Source: Salmonella enterica subsp. houtenae serovar Houten
Lineage (GTDB): Bacteria; Pseudomonadota; Gammaproteobacteria; Enterobacterales; Enterobacteriaceae
Assembly (NCBI GenBank): GCA_900478215.1
Contig: LS483478.1
Span: 1,426,001 to 1,490,000, forward strand
Direction of reading: 5' to 3'
DNA: 64,000 nucleotides
Part shown: positions 38,215 through 47,439 of the stretch, piece by piece
Numbering within the stretch: the stretch's first letter is position 1
Layout of the letters: each line of letters begins with the position of its first letter
Position numbers and translations under genes: made by a program
Notes under the pieces: model-generated
Database searches by the model: none
What the model was told of the DNA's origin: nothing
What the model saw: the letters and a program-made list of their open reading frames with translations, nothing else

Positions 38215-39885
38215 ATGTCAGTAAGTGCATTTAACCGACGCTGGGCGGCGGTCATTCTGGAAGCCTTAACCCGTCATGGCGTCAGGCATGTTTGTATCGC
38301 CCCTGGTTCCCGTTCCACGCCGCTCACGTTGGCGGCGGCAGCGAATCCTGCTTTTATTCACCATACGCACTTTGATGAGCGTGGGCTTGGCCATCTGGCG
38401 TTAGGGCTGGCGAAAGTCAGCAAACAGCCGGTTGCCGTTATTGTGACTTCAGGTACCGCTGTGGCGAACCTCTATCCGGCGTTGATTGAGGCGGGGCTGA
38501 CGGGCGAGAAGCTCATTTTACTTACCGCCGATCGTCCGCCGGAACTCATTGACTGCGGCGCCAACCAGGCGATCCGTCAGGCGGGAATGTTTGCCTCACA
38601 CCCCTCCCAAACGCTGTCGTTGCCGCGCCCTACGCAGGATATCCCGGCGCGCTGGCTGGTGTCGACCATCGACAATGCGCTCGCCATGCTTCATGCGGGC
38701 GCGCTGCACATTAACTGTCCTTTTGCCGAACCGCTGTATGGCGATATGAATGACACTGGTCTGGTCTGGCAGCAGCGTCTCGGCGACTGGTGGCAGGATG
38801 AAAAACCCTGGCTGTGCGAAGCGCGTCGACTGGAAAGCGACAAACAGCGCGACTGGTTCTTCTGGCGACAAAAACGCGGCGTCGTCGTCGCCGGGCGTAT
38901 GAGCGCGGAAGAGGGCAAAAAAGTGGCGCAGTGGGCGCAAACCCTGGGCTGGCCATTAATTGGCGACGTATTGTCGCAAACCGGACAGCCGCTGCCGTGC
39001 GCCGACCTGTGGCTCGGCAACGCCAAAGCGGTGACCGAACTGCAGCAGGCGCAGATTGTCGTCCAGCTTGGCAGCAGCCTTACCGGAAAACGCTTACTGC
39101 AATGGCAGGCAACCTGCGAGCCGGAAGAGTACTGGGTAATTGACAATATTGAAGGTCGTCTGGACCCGGCGCACCATCGTGGGCGCAGACTGGTAGCGAA
39201 AATCGCCGACTGGCTGGAATTGCATCCGGCGGAAAAACGTAAACCGTGGTGTGTAGAGATCCCGCGTCTGGCGGAACTGGCGTGGCAACGGGTGGTCGCG
39301 CAGCGAGACACCTTTGGCGAAGCGCAGCTGGCGCACCGTATTCGCGACTATCTGCCGGAGCAGGGGCAATTGTTCGTGGGCAATAGTCTGGTGGTGCGTC
39401 TGATCGACGCGCTGTCACAGTTGCCGGCCGGCTATCCGGTATACAGCAATCGCGGGGCGAGCGGCATTGACGGGCTGCTTTCCACGGCGGCGGGCGTGCA
39501 GCGCGCCAGCGCCAAATCGACGCTTGCTATCGTCGGCGATTTATCCGCGCTGTACGATCTTAACGCGCTGGCGTTACTACGTCAGGTATCCGCGCCGTTT
39601 GTGTTGATTGTGGTCAACAATAACGGCGGGCAGATCTTCTCCCTGCTGCCGACGCCGCAAAGCAAACGCGAGCGCTTTTATCTGATGCCGCAAAACGTCC
39701 ATTTCGACCATGCGGCCGCCATGTTTAACCTGCGCTATCATCGCCCGGAAAACTGGGAAGAACTGGAGTCGGCGCTGGCTGGCGCGTGGCGAACCCCGGC
39801 GTCGACGGTGATTGAGCTGGTGGTAAATGAGACAGACGGCGCGCAGACGTTGCAGCAGCTTCTGGCGCAGGTAAGCCATCTATGA
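38215..39885 (+). CDS. menD: SEPHCHC synthase MenD
   Basis: Thiamine-diphosphate enzyme of 556 residues that joins succinic semialdehyde-TPP (from 2-oxoglutarate) to isochorismate. The activating glutamate is in HHTHFDERGLGHLALG, and the TPP/Mg motif is VGDLSALYDLNALALL...VNNNGGQIF. ATG 38215 (MSVSAFNRRW) matches the family; ATG 38194 in the same frame has no ribosome site. The 81-bp gap after menF is the widest in the operon. Confidence 0.96.
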   Translation: MSVSAFNRRWAAVILEALTRHGVRHVCIAPGSRSTPLTLAAAANPAFIHHTHFDERGLGHLALGLAKVSKQPVAVIVTSGTAVANLYPALIEAGLTGEKLILLTADRPPELIDCGANQAIRQAGMFASHPSQTLSLPRPTQDIPARWLVSTIDNALAMLHAGALHINCPFAEPLYGDMNDTGLVWQQRLGDWWQDEKPWLCEARRLESDKQRDWFFWRQKRGVVVAGRMSAEEGKKVAQWAQTLGWPLIGDVLSQTGQPLPCADLWLGNAKAVTELQQAQIVVQLGSSLTGKRLLQWQATCEPEEYWVIDNIEGRLDPAHHRGRRLVAKIADWLELHPAEKRKPWCVEIPRLAELAWQRVVAQRDTFGEAQLAHRIRDYLPEQGQLFVGNSLVVRLIDALSQLPAGYPVYSNRGASGIDGLLSTAAGVQRASAKSTLAIVGDLSALYDLNALALLRQVSAPFVLIVVNNNGGQIFSLLPTPQSKRERFYLMPQNVHFDHAAAMFNLRYHRPENWEELESALAGAWRTPASTVIELVVNETDGAQTLQQLLAQVSHL

Positions 39886-40640
39886 TTTTGCACGCGCAGA
39901 ACATGCCCGGACAGCCTGGGGCGCCCTGGCTGGTTTTCCTGCACGGTTTTTCTGGCGATTGCCGCGAATGGCAGCCGGTCGGCGAGCAGTTTCACACCTG
40001 TTCGCGGCTCTATATTGACTTACCGGGGCATGGCGGATCGGCGGCTATTCCGGTCGGCGGATTTGCCGATGTCATCAGATTACTGCGCGCTACTTTAATG
40101 AGTTACAACATACTAAAGTTTTGGCTGGTAGGATACTCTCTTGGCGGTAGGGTGGCGATGATGGCGGCCTGTCAAGGAATACCTGGCCTGTGCGGCCTGG
40201 TGGTTGAAGGCGGTCATCCGGGGCTGCAAAATGAACAGGCGCGCGCTGAAAGACGCTTGTCCGACGGGCGCTGGGCAGAGCGTTTTCGTCGTGAACCATT
40301 GACTGAGGTTTTTCACGACTGGTATCAGCAGCCGGTGTTCGCCTCGCTGACGGCGCAGCAAAGGCAGGCGCTGACGGCGCTGCGTAGCCAGAATAACGGC
40401 GAAACGCTGGCTGCGATGCTGGAGGCGACATCGCTTGCCGTCCAGCCGGATTTACGCGAGGCGCTCAACGCGCTGGCATTTCCGTTTTATTATTTATGTG
40501 GCGAACGCGACAGCAAATTCCGCGCTCTGGCGCAGGAAGTGGCGGCGACATGCCATGTCATTCGTAACGCCGGACACAACGCGCATCGGGAAAATCCCGC
40601 TGGCGTGGTAGACCGTCTGGCTCAGATTCTGCGTCTCTGA
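39882..40640 (+). CDS. menH: SHCHC synthase MenH
   Basis: Alpha/beta-hydrolase-fold lyase of 252 residues that removes pyruvate from SEPHCHC. The nucleophile elbow is GYSLGGRVAM and the catalytic histidine is in NAGHNAHRENP; FLHGFSGDCREW forms the oxyanion region. Overlaps menD by four bases (ATGA). Confidence 0.97.
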   Translation: MILHAQNMPGQPGAPWLVFLHGFSGDCREWQPVGEQFHTCSRLYIDLPGHGGSAAIPVGGFADVIRLLRATLMSYNILKFWLVGYSLGGRVAMMAACQGIPGLCGLVVEGGHPGLQNEQARAERRLSDGRWAERFRREPLTEVFHDWYQQPVFASLTAQQRQALTALRSQNNGETLAAMLEATSLAVQPDLREALNALAFPFYYLCGERDSKFRALAQEVAATCHVIRNAGHNAHRENPAGVVDRLAQILRL

Positions 40641-40654
40641 CTAAAGGACACACT

Positions 40655-41512
40655 ATGATCTATCCTGATGAAACAATGCTTTACGCACCGGTAGAATGGC
40701 ACGACTGCTCGGAGGGTTACACCGACATTCGTTACGAGAAATCCACCGACGGTATTGCAAAAATCACCATTAATCGTCCGCAGGTGCGCAATGCATTTCG
40801 TCCGTTGACCGTCAAAGAGATGATTCAGGCGCTGGCGGATGCTCGTTACGACGACAACGTGGGCGTGATTATTCTGACCGGCGAAGGCGATAAAGCGTTT
40901 TGTGCGGGCGGCGACCAGAAGGTGCGCGGCGATTACGGCGGTTATCAGGACGACTCCGGCGTGCATCACCTGAACGTGCTGGACTTCCAGCGCCAGATTC
41001 GTACCTGTCCAAAACCGGTTGTCGCGATGGTCGCGGGTTATTCCATCGGCGGCGGCCATGTGCTGCACATGATGTGCGACCTGACTATCGCAGCGGAAAA
41101 CGCCATCTTCGGTCAGACCGGTCCGAAAGTCGGCTCCTTTGACGGCGGCTGGGGCGCTTCGTATATGGCGCGTATCGTTGGTCAGAAGAAAGCGCGTGAA
41201 ATCTGGTTCCTGTGCCGCCAGTACGACGCGAAACAGGCGCTGGATATGGGGCTGGTCAACACCGTCGTTCCCCTGGCGGATTTGGAAAAAGAGACCGTGC
41301 GCTGGTGCCGTGAAATGTTGCAAAACAGTCCGATGGCCCTGCGTTGCCTGAAAGCGGCGCTGAATGCCGATTGTGACGGTCAGGCCGGGCTGCAGGAGCT
41401 GGCGGGCAACGCCACCATGCTGTTCTACATGACGGAAGAAGGGCAGGAAGGCCGTAACGCCTTTAACCAGAAGCGTCAGCCTGACTTCAGCAAATTCAAA
41501 CGGAACCCATAA
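40655..41512 (+). CDS. menB: 1,4-dihydroxy-2-naphthoyl-CoA synthase MenB
   Basis: Crotonase-family enzyme of 285 residues closing the second ring of menaquinone from o-succinylbenzoyl-CoA. FCAGGDQKVRGDYGGYQDD and GQTGPKVGSFDGGWG carry the oxyanion hole and bicarbonate/aspartate catalytic region. AAAGGA ribosome site at about 40643-40648. The stop shares one base with menC. Confidence 0.98.
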   Translation: MIYPDETMLYAPVEWHDCSEGYTDIRYEKSTDGIAKITINRPQVRNAFRPLTVKEMIQALADARYDDNVGVIILTGEGDKAFCAGGDQKVRGDYGGYQDDSGVHHLNVLDFQRQIRTCPKPVVAMVAGYSIGGGHVLHMMCDLTIAAENAIFGQTGPKVGSFDGGWGASYMARIVGQKKAREIWFLCRQYDAKQALDMGLVNTVVPLADLEKETVRWCREMLQNSPMALRCLKAALNADCDGQAGLQELAGNATMLFYMTEEGQEGRNAFNQKRQPDFSKFKRNP

Positions 41513-42474
41513 TGCGTAGCGCGCAGGTATACCGCTGGCAGATCCCCATGGACGCGGGGGTGGTTCTGCGCGACAGGCGGTTAAAAACTCGCGACGGGAT
41601 GTACGTTTGTTTGCATGACGGCGAACGTGAAGGGTGGGGCGAAATCTCCCCGCTTCCGGGGTTCAGTCAGGAAACGTGCGAAGAGGCCCAGACGGCGCTG
41701 CTAACGTGGGTAAACGACTGGCTTCAGGGGCGCGACGCCTTACCGGAGATGCCTTCGGTCGCGTTTGGCGCAAGCTGTGCGCTGGCGGAGCTGAGCGGGA
41801 TGTTGCCGGAAGCGGCGGACTATCGCGCTGCGCCGTTATGTACTGGCGATCCTGACGATTTGGTGCTGCGGCTTGCCGATATGCCCGGCGAGAAAATCGC
41901 TAAGGTCAAAGTGGGTCTCTATGAAGCGGTACGCGACGGCATGGTGGTTAATTTGCTGCTGGAGGCGATCCCGGATTTGCATCTGCGTCTGGATGCGAAT
42001 CGTGCCTGGACGCCGCTAAAAGCCCAACAGTTCGCAAAGTATGTTAATCCGGACTACCGCGCCCGCATCGCCTTTCTCGAAGAACCGTGTAAGACGCGTG
42101 ATGATTCCCTTACCTTTGCCCGTGAAACCGGCATCGCGATTGCCTGGGATGAAAGTCTGCGTGAGCCGGATTTTGTTTTCGAGGCCCGGGCGGGCGTTAG
42201 CGCCGTGGTGATTAAACCGATGCTGACCGGATCGCTTGATAAAGTGCGTGAGCAAATCGCCGCCGCCCATGCGTTGGGACTGACGGCGGTCATCAGCGCT
42301 TCGATCGAGTCCAGCCTCGGCCTGACGCAACTGGCGCGGATTGCCGCCGGGTTGACGCCGGGAACGCTGCCCGGACTGGATACCTTGCATCTGATGCAGG
42401 CGCAACAGGTTCGCCCCTGGCCCGGTAGCACGTTGCCTTGTCTGAAGCGTGATGAGCTGGAACGACTGTTATGA
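41512..42474 (+). CDS. menC: o-Succinylbenzoate synthase MenC
   Basis: Enolase-superfamily dehydratase of 320 residues making o-succinylbenzoate from SHCHC. The catalytic lysine is in KVKVGLYEA, Mg ligands in LRLDANRAW, FLEEPCKT and AWDESLREPD, and the second lysine in VVIKPMLTGS. Overlaps both neighbours. Confidence 0.97.
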   Translation: MRSAQVYRWQIPMDAGVVLRDRRLKTRDGMYVCLHDGEREGWGEISPLPGFSQETCEEAQTALLTWVNDWLQGRDALPEMPSVAFGASCALAELSGMLPEAADYRAAPLCTGDPDDLVLRLADMPGEKIAKVKVGLYEAVRDGMVVNLLLEAIPDLHLRLDANRAWTPLKAQQFAKYVNPDYRARIAFLEEPCKTRDDSLTFARETGIAIAWDESLREPDFVFEARAGVSAVVIKPMLTGSLDKVREQIAAAHALGLTAVISASIESSLGLTQLARIAAGLTPGTLPGLDTLHLMQAQQVRPWPGSTLPCLKRDELERLL

Positions 42475-43838
42475 TATTGACGGACTGGCCGTGGCGCCAC
42501 TGGCGTCAGGTTCGCGTTCAGGCGCCCGCTCTGCGCCTGAACGATGAAGTGCTAAGCTGGCGCGCCCTCTGTGAGCGTATTGATGCGCTGGCGGGCGGGT
42601 TTGCCGCGCAGGGCGTACGGGAGGGCGACGGTGTCCTGCTGCGCGCCGGGAATCAGCCGCACACTCTGTTGGCATGGCTTGCGCTGATGCAGTGCGGCGC
42701 GCGGGTTCTGCCCGTCAACCCGCAGTTGCCCCAGACATTGCTGGAGGCGCTGGTGCCGGAGTTAACGCTGCGTTTTGCGTTGACGTTGGAAGGCGAAAAC
42801 ACGCTTTCCGGATTAACCGCGTTGCAGATGCGAAAGGGTACAGAGGCGTATGCCGTAGCCTGGCAACCGCAGCGCCTGGTTTCCATGACGCTGACATCGG
42901 GTTCCACAGGATTGCCAAAAGCCGCTGTACACACATGCCAGGCGCATCTTGCCAGTGCGCAGGGGGTGCTTTCGCTAATGCCGTTTGGCCCTCAGGATGA
43001 CTGGCTGCTATCGCTGCCGCTGTTCCACGTATCCGGGCAGGGTATTATGTGGCGTTGGCTCTTCGCCGGGGCGCGAATGACGGTACGTGACAAGCAACCG
43101 CTGGAGCAGATGCTGGCGGGGTGTACTCATGCTTCGCTGGTGCCAACGCAACTGTGGCGGTTGCTGGAGAATCAGGCGGCGGTGACGCTGAAAGCCGTTT
43201 TGCTCGGCGGCGCGGTGATTCCGGTTGAACTCACCGACCAGGCCAGCAAACAAGGGATTCGTTGCTGGTGCGGGTATGGGCTTACGGAGTTCGCTTCTAC
43301 GGTATGCGCCAAGGAGGCCGATGGTTCGGATGATGTCGGCGCGCCGCTGCCCGGCAGAGAGGTCAGAATCGTCGATAATGAAGTCTGGCTGCGCGCCGCC
43401 AGTATGGCGGAAGGTTACTGGCGTGATGGCAAACTGATCCCGCTGGTTAATGACGAGGGCTGGTTTGCCACGCGCGATCGCGGCGAGCTGAACCACGGCA
43501 GGCTAACCATCGCCGGGCGGTTGGACAACCTGTTCTTTAGCGGCGGCGAAGGCATTCAGCCGGAGGAGGTCGAACGCGTTATTAACGCGCATCCGCTGGT
43601 GCAACAAGCCTTCGTCGTGCCGGTAGAAGATAAAGAGTTTGGCCATCGTCCCGTGGCGGTTGTGGAGTATGCATTGCAGGCCGGAGAGGTGAATCTCGCC
43701 GAATGGGTCCGCGATAAGCTGGCGCGTTTTCAGCAGCCGGTGCGCTGGTTGACGTTGCCGCCAGAACTGAAAAATGGAGGGATTAAAATATCTCGCCGTG
43801 CGCTTCAGCAGTGGGTGTGTGAGAGCTGTAAAAATTAA
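42471..43838 (+). CDS. menE: o-Succinylbenzoate-CoA ligase MenE
   Basis: AMP-forming acyl-CoA synthetase of 455 residues activating o-succinylbenzoate. Adenylation motifs: TLTSGSTGLPKAAVHT, CGYGLTEFAST and ATRDRGEL; the C-terminal hinge and lysine are in NGGIKISRRALQQW. Last gene of the men operon; overlaps menC by four bases. MenA and MenG are elsewhere. Confidence 0.97.
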   Translation: MILTDWPWRHWRQVRVQAPALRLNDEVLSWRALCERIDALAGGFAAQGVREGDGVLLRAGNQPHTLLAWLALMQCGARVLPVNPQLPQTLLEALVPELTLRFALTLEGENTLSGLTALQMRKGTEAYAVAWQPQRLVSMTLTSGSTGLPKAAVHTCQAHLASAQGVLSLMPFGPQDDWLLSLPLFHVSGQGIMWRWLFAGARMTVRDKQPLEQMLAGCTHASLVPTQLWRLLENQAAVTLKAVLLGGAVIPVELTDQASKQGIRCWCGYGLTEFASTVCAKEADGSDDVGAPLPGREVRIVDNEVWLRAASMAEGYWRDGKLIPLVNDEGWFATRDRGELNHGRLTIAGRLDNLFFSGGEGIQPEEVERVINAHPLVQQAFVVPVEDKEFGHRPVAVVEYALQAGEVNLAEWVRDKLARFQQPVRWLTLPPELKNGGIKISRRALQQWVCESCKN

Positions 43839-43879
43839 TGTTAGGTTAATATACAACCATTCCGTCGCTATTGCCGTTT

Positions 43880-43896
43880 TGTTTACCCGTTGATGT
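43880..43896 (+). promoter_or_regulatory. PhoP-box-like direct repeat upstream of pmrD
   Basis: TGTTTA-CCCGT-TGATGT fits the PhoP direct repeat (T/G)GTTTA-N5-(T/G)GTTTA, with a good first half and weaker second half. TGTTAT at 43903-43908 could be the -10. Salmonella pmrD is known to be PhoP-activated; the exact site is my reading. Confidence 0.55.
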
Positions 43897-43935
43897 GTAG
43901 CGTGTTATGAACAATAAGCGTGAAACGGGGGCGCT

Positions 43936-44193
43936 ATGGAATGGTTGGTTAAGAAATCGCATTACGTCAAAAAAATGGCGCGCCATGTTCTGGTGCTGTG
44001 CGATAGCGGCGGTTCGCTAAAAATGATCGCCGAGGCGAATTCCATGATATTACTGAGTCCAGGCGATATCCTGTCGCCTTTAAAAGATGCCCAGTATTGT
44101 ATCAATCGGGAAAAACACCAAATCCTAAAAATCATTAATGCACGATGTTATTCCTGTGACGAATGGCAGCGGTTGACGCGCAAGCCATCATGA
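43936..44193 (+). CDS. pmrD: Signal transduction connector protein PmrD
   Basis: Small soluble beta-barrel protein of 85 residues that binds phosphorylated PmrA and protects it from PmrB phosphatase, so low Mg2+ (PhoP/PhoQ) switches on PmrA genes, including the arn operon next door. Sequence MEWLVKKSHYVKKMARHVLV... matches Salmonella PmrD. GGGGG at 43927-43931 precedes the ATG. The last six bases overlap the convergent arnF stop. Confidence 0.95.
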   Translation: MEWLVKKSHYVKKMARHVLVLCDSGGSLKMIAEANSMILLSPGDILSPLKDAQYCINREKHQILKIINARCYSCDEWQRLTRKPS

Positions 44194-44565
44194 CCTGGCG
44201 GGCAGGAAAATCAGCATTACCCCCGCCATAATGCACAAGACGCCGAGCATCGCTTTTAGGCTGAAAGCGCCTTGCAAACCGGGTAACAGCATTGAGGCTA
44301 CCCAGACAAGCGCATAGCTGAGACTCAGCAGCGCATAGGCTTTGCTGAGCGCGAGCGTGTGTAATGTTTTATGCCAGCAGAAGACGGAAATCAGATACCC
44401 CGCCAAACCGGCGAATAGCGCCAGGGGCGCGGCATTAAAAGCGCCCAGCCCGGCAATAAACGCCAGTGGATGCGCTATCGATGGTAGCCGCATCATGGCG
44501 AACCCCAAACTCAACTGGGCGAGGGAGGCAATCGCCACGCTTATCAGTCCCCACATTACGCCCAT
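44188..44565 (-). CDS. arnF: Undecaprenyl-phosphate-L-Ara4N flippase subunit ArnF
   Basis: Small multidrug-resistance-like membrane protein, 125 residues, four helices (PmrM). With ArnE it is thought to flip undecaprenyl-phosphate-aminoarabinose to the periplasmic face. The reverse-strand start at 44565 shares a base with the arnE stop. It is the last gene of the operon and ends inside pmrD. Confidence 0.94.
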   Translation of the reverse strand: MGVMWGLISVAIASLAQLSLGFAMMRLPSIAHPLAFIAGLGAFNAAPLALFAGLAGYLISVFCWHKTLHTLALSKAYALLSLSYALVWVASMLLPGLQGAFSLKAMLGVLCIMAGVMLIFLPARS

Positions 44566-44900
44566 TATGCCGCGCTCCCCAGAATGATAATGCCGCTGAT
44601 AATCAATGCGACGCCAAACCAGTGGCGGGGCGGAACCTGTTCATGCCAGATTTTCCATGCCGCCAGCGTGACCCAGACAAAATTCAGACTCAACATCGGG
44701 TAGGCAATGCCCACCGGCAGGGTTTGTAGCACCAGCAGCCACAGCACCATCGCCGCGCCCATGCATATCAGCGCCAGACCCAGCCACAGCATCAGGTGGC
44801 GGCGGCGTCCGCCCGCCGTCAATGGCTGTGTCGCTTGCTTCTGGCAGAGCTGACCGCCAACGCTGAGCAAACTGGCAAGCACCAGAACGACGCCGATCAT
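44565..44900 (-). CDS. arnE: Undecaprenyl-phosphate-L-Ara4N flippase subunit ArnE
   Basis: Partner flippase subunit (PmrL), 111 residues, four helices in the EmrE-like fold (VLVLASLLSVGGQLCQKQAT; VGIAYPMLSLNFVWVTLAAW). Overlaps arnT by four bases. Confidence 0.95.
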   Translation of the reverse strand: MIGVVLVLASLLSVGGQLCQKQATQPLTAGGRRRHLMLWLGLALICMGAAMVLWLLVLQTLPVGIAYPMLSLNFVWVTLAAWKIWHEQVPPRHWFGVALIISGIIILGSAA

Positions 44901-46543
44901 TTAGGTCGATACTGAATTAACACCAGACGCCCCTGATAATCAATATTGTCCGCAGGAGGAATGGCAAGAGCGCTAATGTCTTCATCTTTGTCTATAGAAA
45001 GTACCAGCGTAATAATACCCTCCTGACGATGCTGATTGAGCCAGGCGTTAAAATCGTCGGCTTTAACGAATTTATCATGCACATCGGGGTAGCTAAGACC
45101 GTACCTGAGTTCGCCCGCGTGCCCGTAGAGCATAATATCGTCCCGTTTCAGACTCCAGGCCAGCCCGGCGGCGACGCCGACGCCGTCGGTAAGAATATAG
45201 CGGCTTGATGACAACGGCGCCCGGGTCATTTCGACAAAAAACTGCGGCTGTTTGGACTCCATGACTCTGTCGGGAACGGAAAAACCGAACAACAGCGCCA
45301 GTCCCAGCGGGCAAAACGCGGGTAATATATATTTTTGGCTATGGCAGAGGCTATACCAGCCCACAAACGCCCAAATCGTAAAGGCGCCCCAGGCGCAAAA
45401 AACTTTATAGGTTTCGATATGCGTCCAGACAGGCGATTTCAATGGTCCCCATGGGGAGACGACAAACGCCGCGACGATCCCGATTAACCCGAACACCAGG
45501 TTGATCCCGCCGTTGACACGTAGCGCGGCGACGCCTTCTTTCACGTTATGCAGGACGAAGCGCGCCATTAGTATCGCTATCGGTGCGAAACAGGAAAGAA
45601 TATAGGTGGGCAGTTTCCCTTTCGCAATGCTGAAAAAGAGAAGCGGCATGATCGTCCATCCGAGCAAATAGAATGCGCCGTTTCGCTCGCGCCAGCCCAG
45701 TTTAAGCGCGCCAGGCAGTAACCCCAGCCACGGTAAACTTCCCGCAAGCAGTACTGGCAGATAGTACCAGAAAGGGGCTTTATGCTGGGCATCGCTCATG
45801 GCGAATCGCTGGATATGCTCCACCCAGAAAAAGTAATGCCAGAAATCGGCTTCGCGTCGCGCAATGGCGATCGCCCAGGGAAGGACAACCACAAAGCAGC
45901 TCAAGACCGCCAGCCAGCCGTAAAGCAAAAAGTCCTTCCAGCGTTTCTGGACAATGACCCACGGCAGCACGCTCACTACCGGTACGGCCAGGGCGATGAA
46001 GCCTTTAGTTAATACACCCAGTCCACAGGTAGCGCCCAGTAGCAAAAACATCCCCATCTTGCCCGCTCGGGTCGTGGCCTGCATCCCCTGCCAGAAACAA
46101 CACATACCGGCCGTAAGCCAAAGCGCGATCATCGGGTCGAGTACCGCATACGTCCCGATGCTGTAAACGGCAAAGAGGGATAGAAAGATAACGGAGGCAA
46201 GCAACGCGGTACGTTTATCCCGCCATAAGCGGAACGTCAGCCACGCCACCAGCGCTGCGGCCAGCAACGTCGTTAAAATAGCGCCAGCCCGCACGCCAAA
46301 ATTGGTGGCGCCAAAAAGCCACTGACCCAGACTGTTTATCCAGTAACCGGCTATCGGTTTTTCAAAATAACGTAATCCCAGAAAATGCGGAACGATCCAG
46401 TCGCCAGATGCCAGCATCTCCCGACTTATTTCGGCATAACGCGTTTCATCCGGCTGCCAGAGTAGGCGGCTGTTGACAGGAATAACATAGTAGAGCGCGA
46501 TAAACGCGGCGAAAGCCAGATAGTAGCGTATCGATTTCATCAT
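44897..46543 (-). CDS. arnT: Lipid A 4-amino-4-deoxy-L-arabinosyltransferase ArnT
   Basis: Integral inner-membrane glycosyltransferase (PmrK, GT83), 548 residues, about thirteen helices and a periplasmic C-terminal domain. It transfers aminoarabinose from undecaprenyl phosphate to lipid A, lowering negative charge and giving polymyxin resistance. The first periplasmic loop RLLWQPDETRYAEISREML holds the conserved DE-RYAEI motif. Start is the first of two ATGs at 46538-46543 (MMKSIRYY), overlapping the arnD stop by four bases. Confidence 0.97.
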   Translation of the reverse strand: MMKSIRYYLAFAAFIALYYVIPVNSRLLWQPDETRYAEISREMLASGDWIVPHFLGLRYFEKPIAGYWINSLGQWLFGATNFGVRAGAILTTLLAAALVAWLTFRLWRDKRTALLASVIFLSLFAVYSIGTYAVLDPMIALWLTAGMCCFWQGMQATTRAGKMGMFLLLGATCGLGVLTKGFIALAVPVVSVLPWVIVQKRWKDFLLYGWLAVLSCFVVVLPWAIAIARREADFWHYFFWVEHIQRFAMSDAQHKAPFWYYLPVLLAGSLPWLGLLPGALKLGWRERNGAFYLLGWTIMPLLFFSIAKGKLPTYILSCFAPIAILMARFVLHNVKEGVAALRVNGGINLVFGLIGIVAAFVVSPWGPLKSPVWTHIETYKVFCAWGAFTIWAFVGWYSLCHSQKYILPAFCPLGLALLFGFSVPDRVMESKQPQFFVEMTRAPLSSSRYILTDGVGVAAGLAWSLKRDDIMLYGHAGELRYGLSYPDVHDKFVKADDFNAWLNQHRQEGIITLVLSIDKDEDISALAIPPADNIDYQGRLVLIQYRPK

Positions 46544-47439
46544 GAGACGCTCACTGCCTGTTGACACCCCAGCCAACCTTCGCGGCCAGGGAGGTGTCCA
46601 CGTACAATTTGCCCCAACGGCAGAGACTCAGGCGATGTCGGCAACAGTTCGCCCAGAGGACAAAAAGTGATCCCTGTGTCGCGTGCACGAACGAGCAAAT
46701 CTTCAAACAGCGGCTGATGGACAATGCCTTCGACCTCCGCATGGATGGTATATACCGGCGTGCCTTTGTCCTGCAACATGCGGGAGATAATCCAGGTATT
46801 GAACGCCTGCGCCTGAACGGTAGGGCCGATAACCTCATCCCATGTGGGTAAGGTGACGGGGATTTGCGGCGTCCCTGTCTGGCCCGGCATCAGTAGCGGA
46901 CGGAATAAAGTGGTGCCACGGCAATCGCTGTTATACCGCAGGTTGAACGGCTCTTTCGCGCGAACAACGCGCCCATCTGCTCGCCAGCCGGCTGCGGCTG
47001 AGCAGGTGACGGGTTTGCCGATAATGGCCTCAAGCGCCGTTATGCCGCGCGCGATATCTTCTTCAAGCTGGTGGATACTCCAGTGGCCGCTGTGAGTCTG
47101 CCACGCATGGTGATCCCAGGCATGTAGTCCCGTCTCATGGTATGTTGCCGTTTCACGAATAATCCCGGCATTGGCGTTGCCGATATTTTTTCCCGGCCAG
47201 GCGGTACCGGCCAGCAGGATATCCCAACCGTAGAGCGAGGCGGCATTTGAACGTAGCATTTTCCATAAAAATCGCGGTCTTATCAGACGCCAAAGATGAC
47301 GTCCCATATTGTCCGGCCCGACGCTGAAGAAAAAGCTGGCCTGAACGCCGTGGCGATGCAATGTCGCCAGCAGTCGGGGGACACCTTCACGCGTTCCTCG
47401 CAAGGTATCAACATCAATGCGTAAACCGACTTTCGTCAT
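46540..47439 (-). CDS. arnD: Undecaprenyl-phosphate-Ara4FN deformylase ArnD
   Basis: NodB/polysaccharide-deacetylase-fold enzyme (PmrJ), 299 residues, removing the formyl group from undecaprenyl-phosphate-formylaminoarabinose. Metal and catalytic residues lie in RIDVDTLRGT and LHAWDHHAWQTHSGHW. Overlaps neighbours at both ends by four bases. Confidence 0.96.
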   Translation of the reverse strand: MTKVGLRIDVDTLRGTREGVPRLLATLHRHGVQASFFFSVGPDNMGRHLWRLIRPRFLWKMLRSNAASLYGWDILLAGTAWPGKNIGNANAGIIRETATYHETGLHAWDHHAWQTHSGHWSIHQLEEDIARGITALEAIIGKPVTCSAAAGWRADGRVVRAKEPFNLRYNSDCRGTTLFRPLLMPGQTGTPQIPVTLPTWDEVIGPTVQAQAFNTWIISRMLQDKGTPVYTIHAEVEGIVHQPLFEDLLVRARDTGITFCPLGELLPTSPESLPLGQIVRGHLPGREGWLGCQQAVSVS

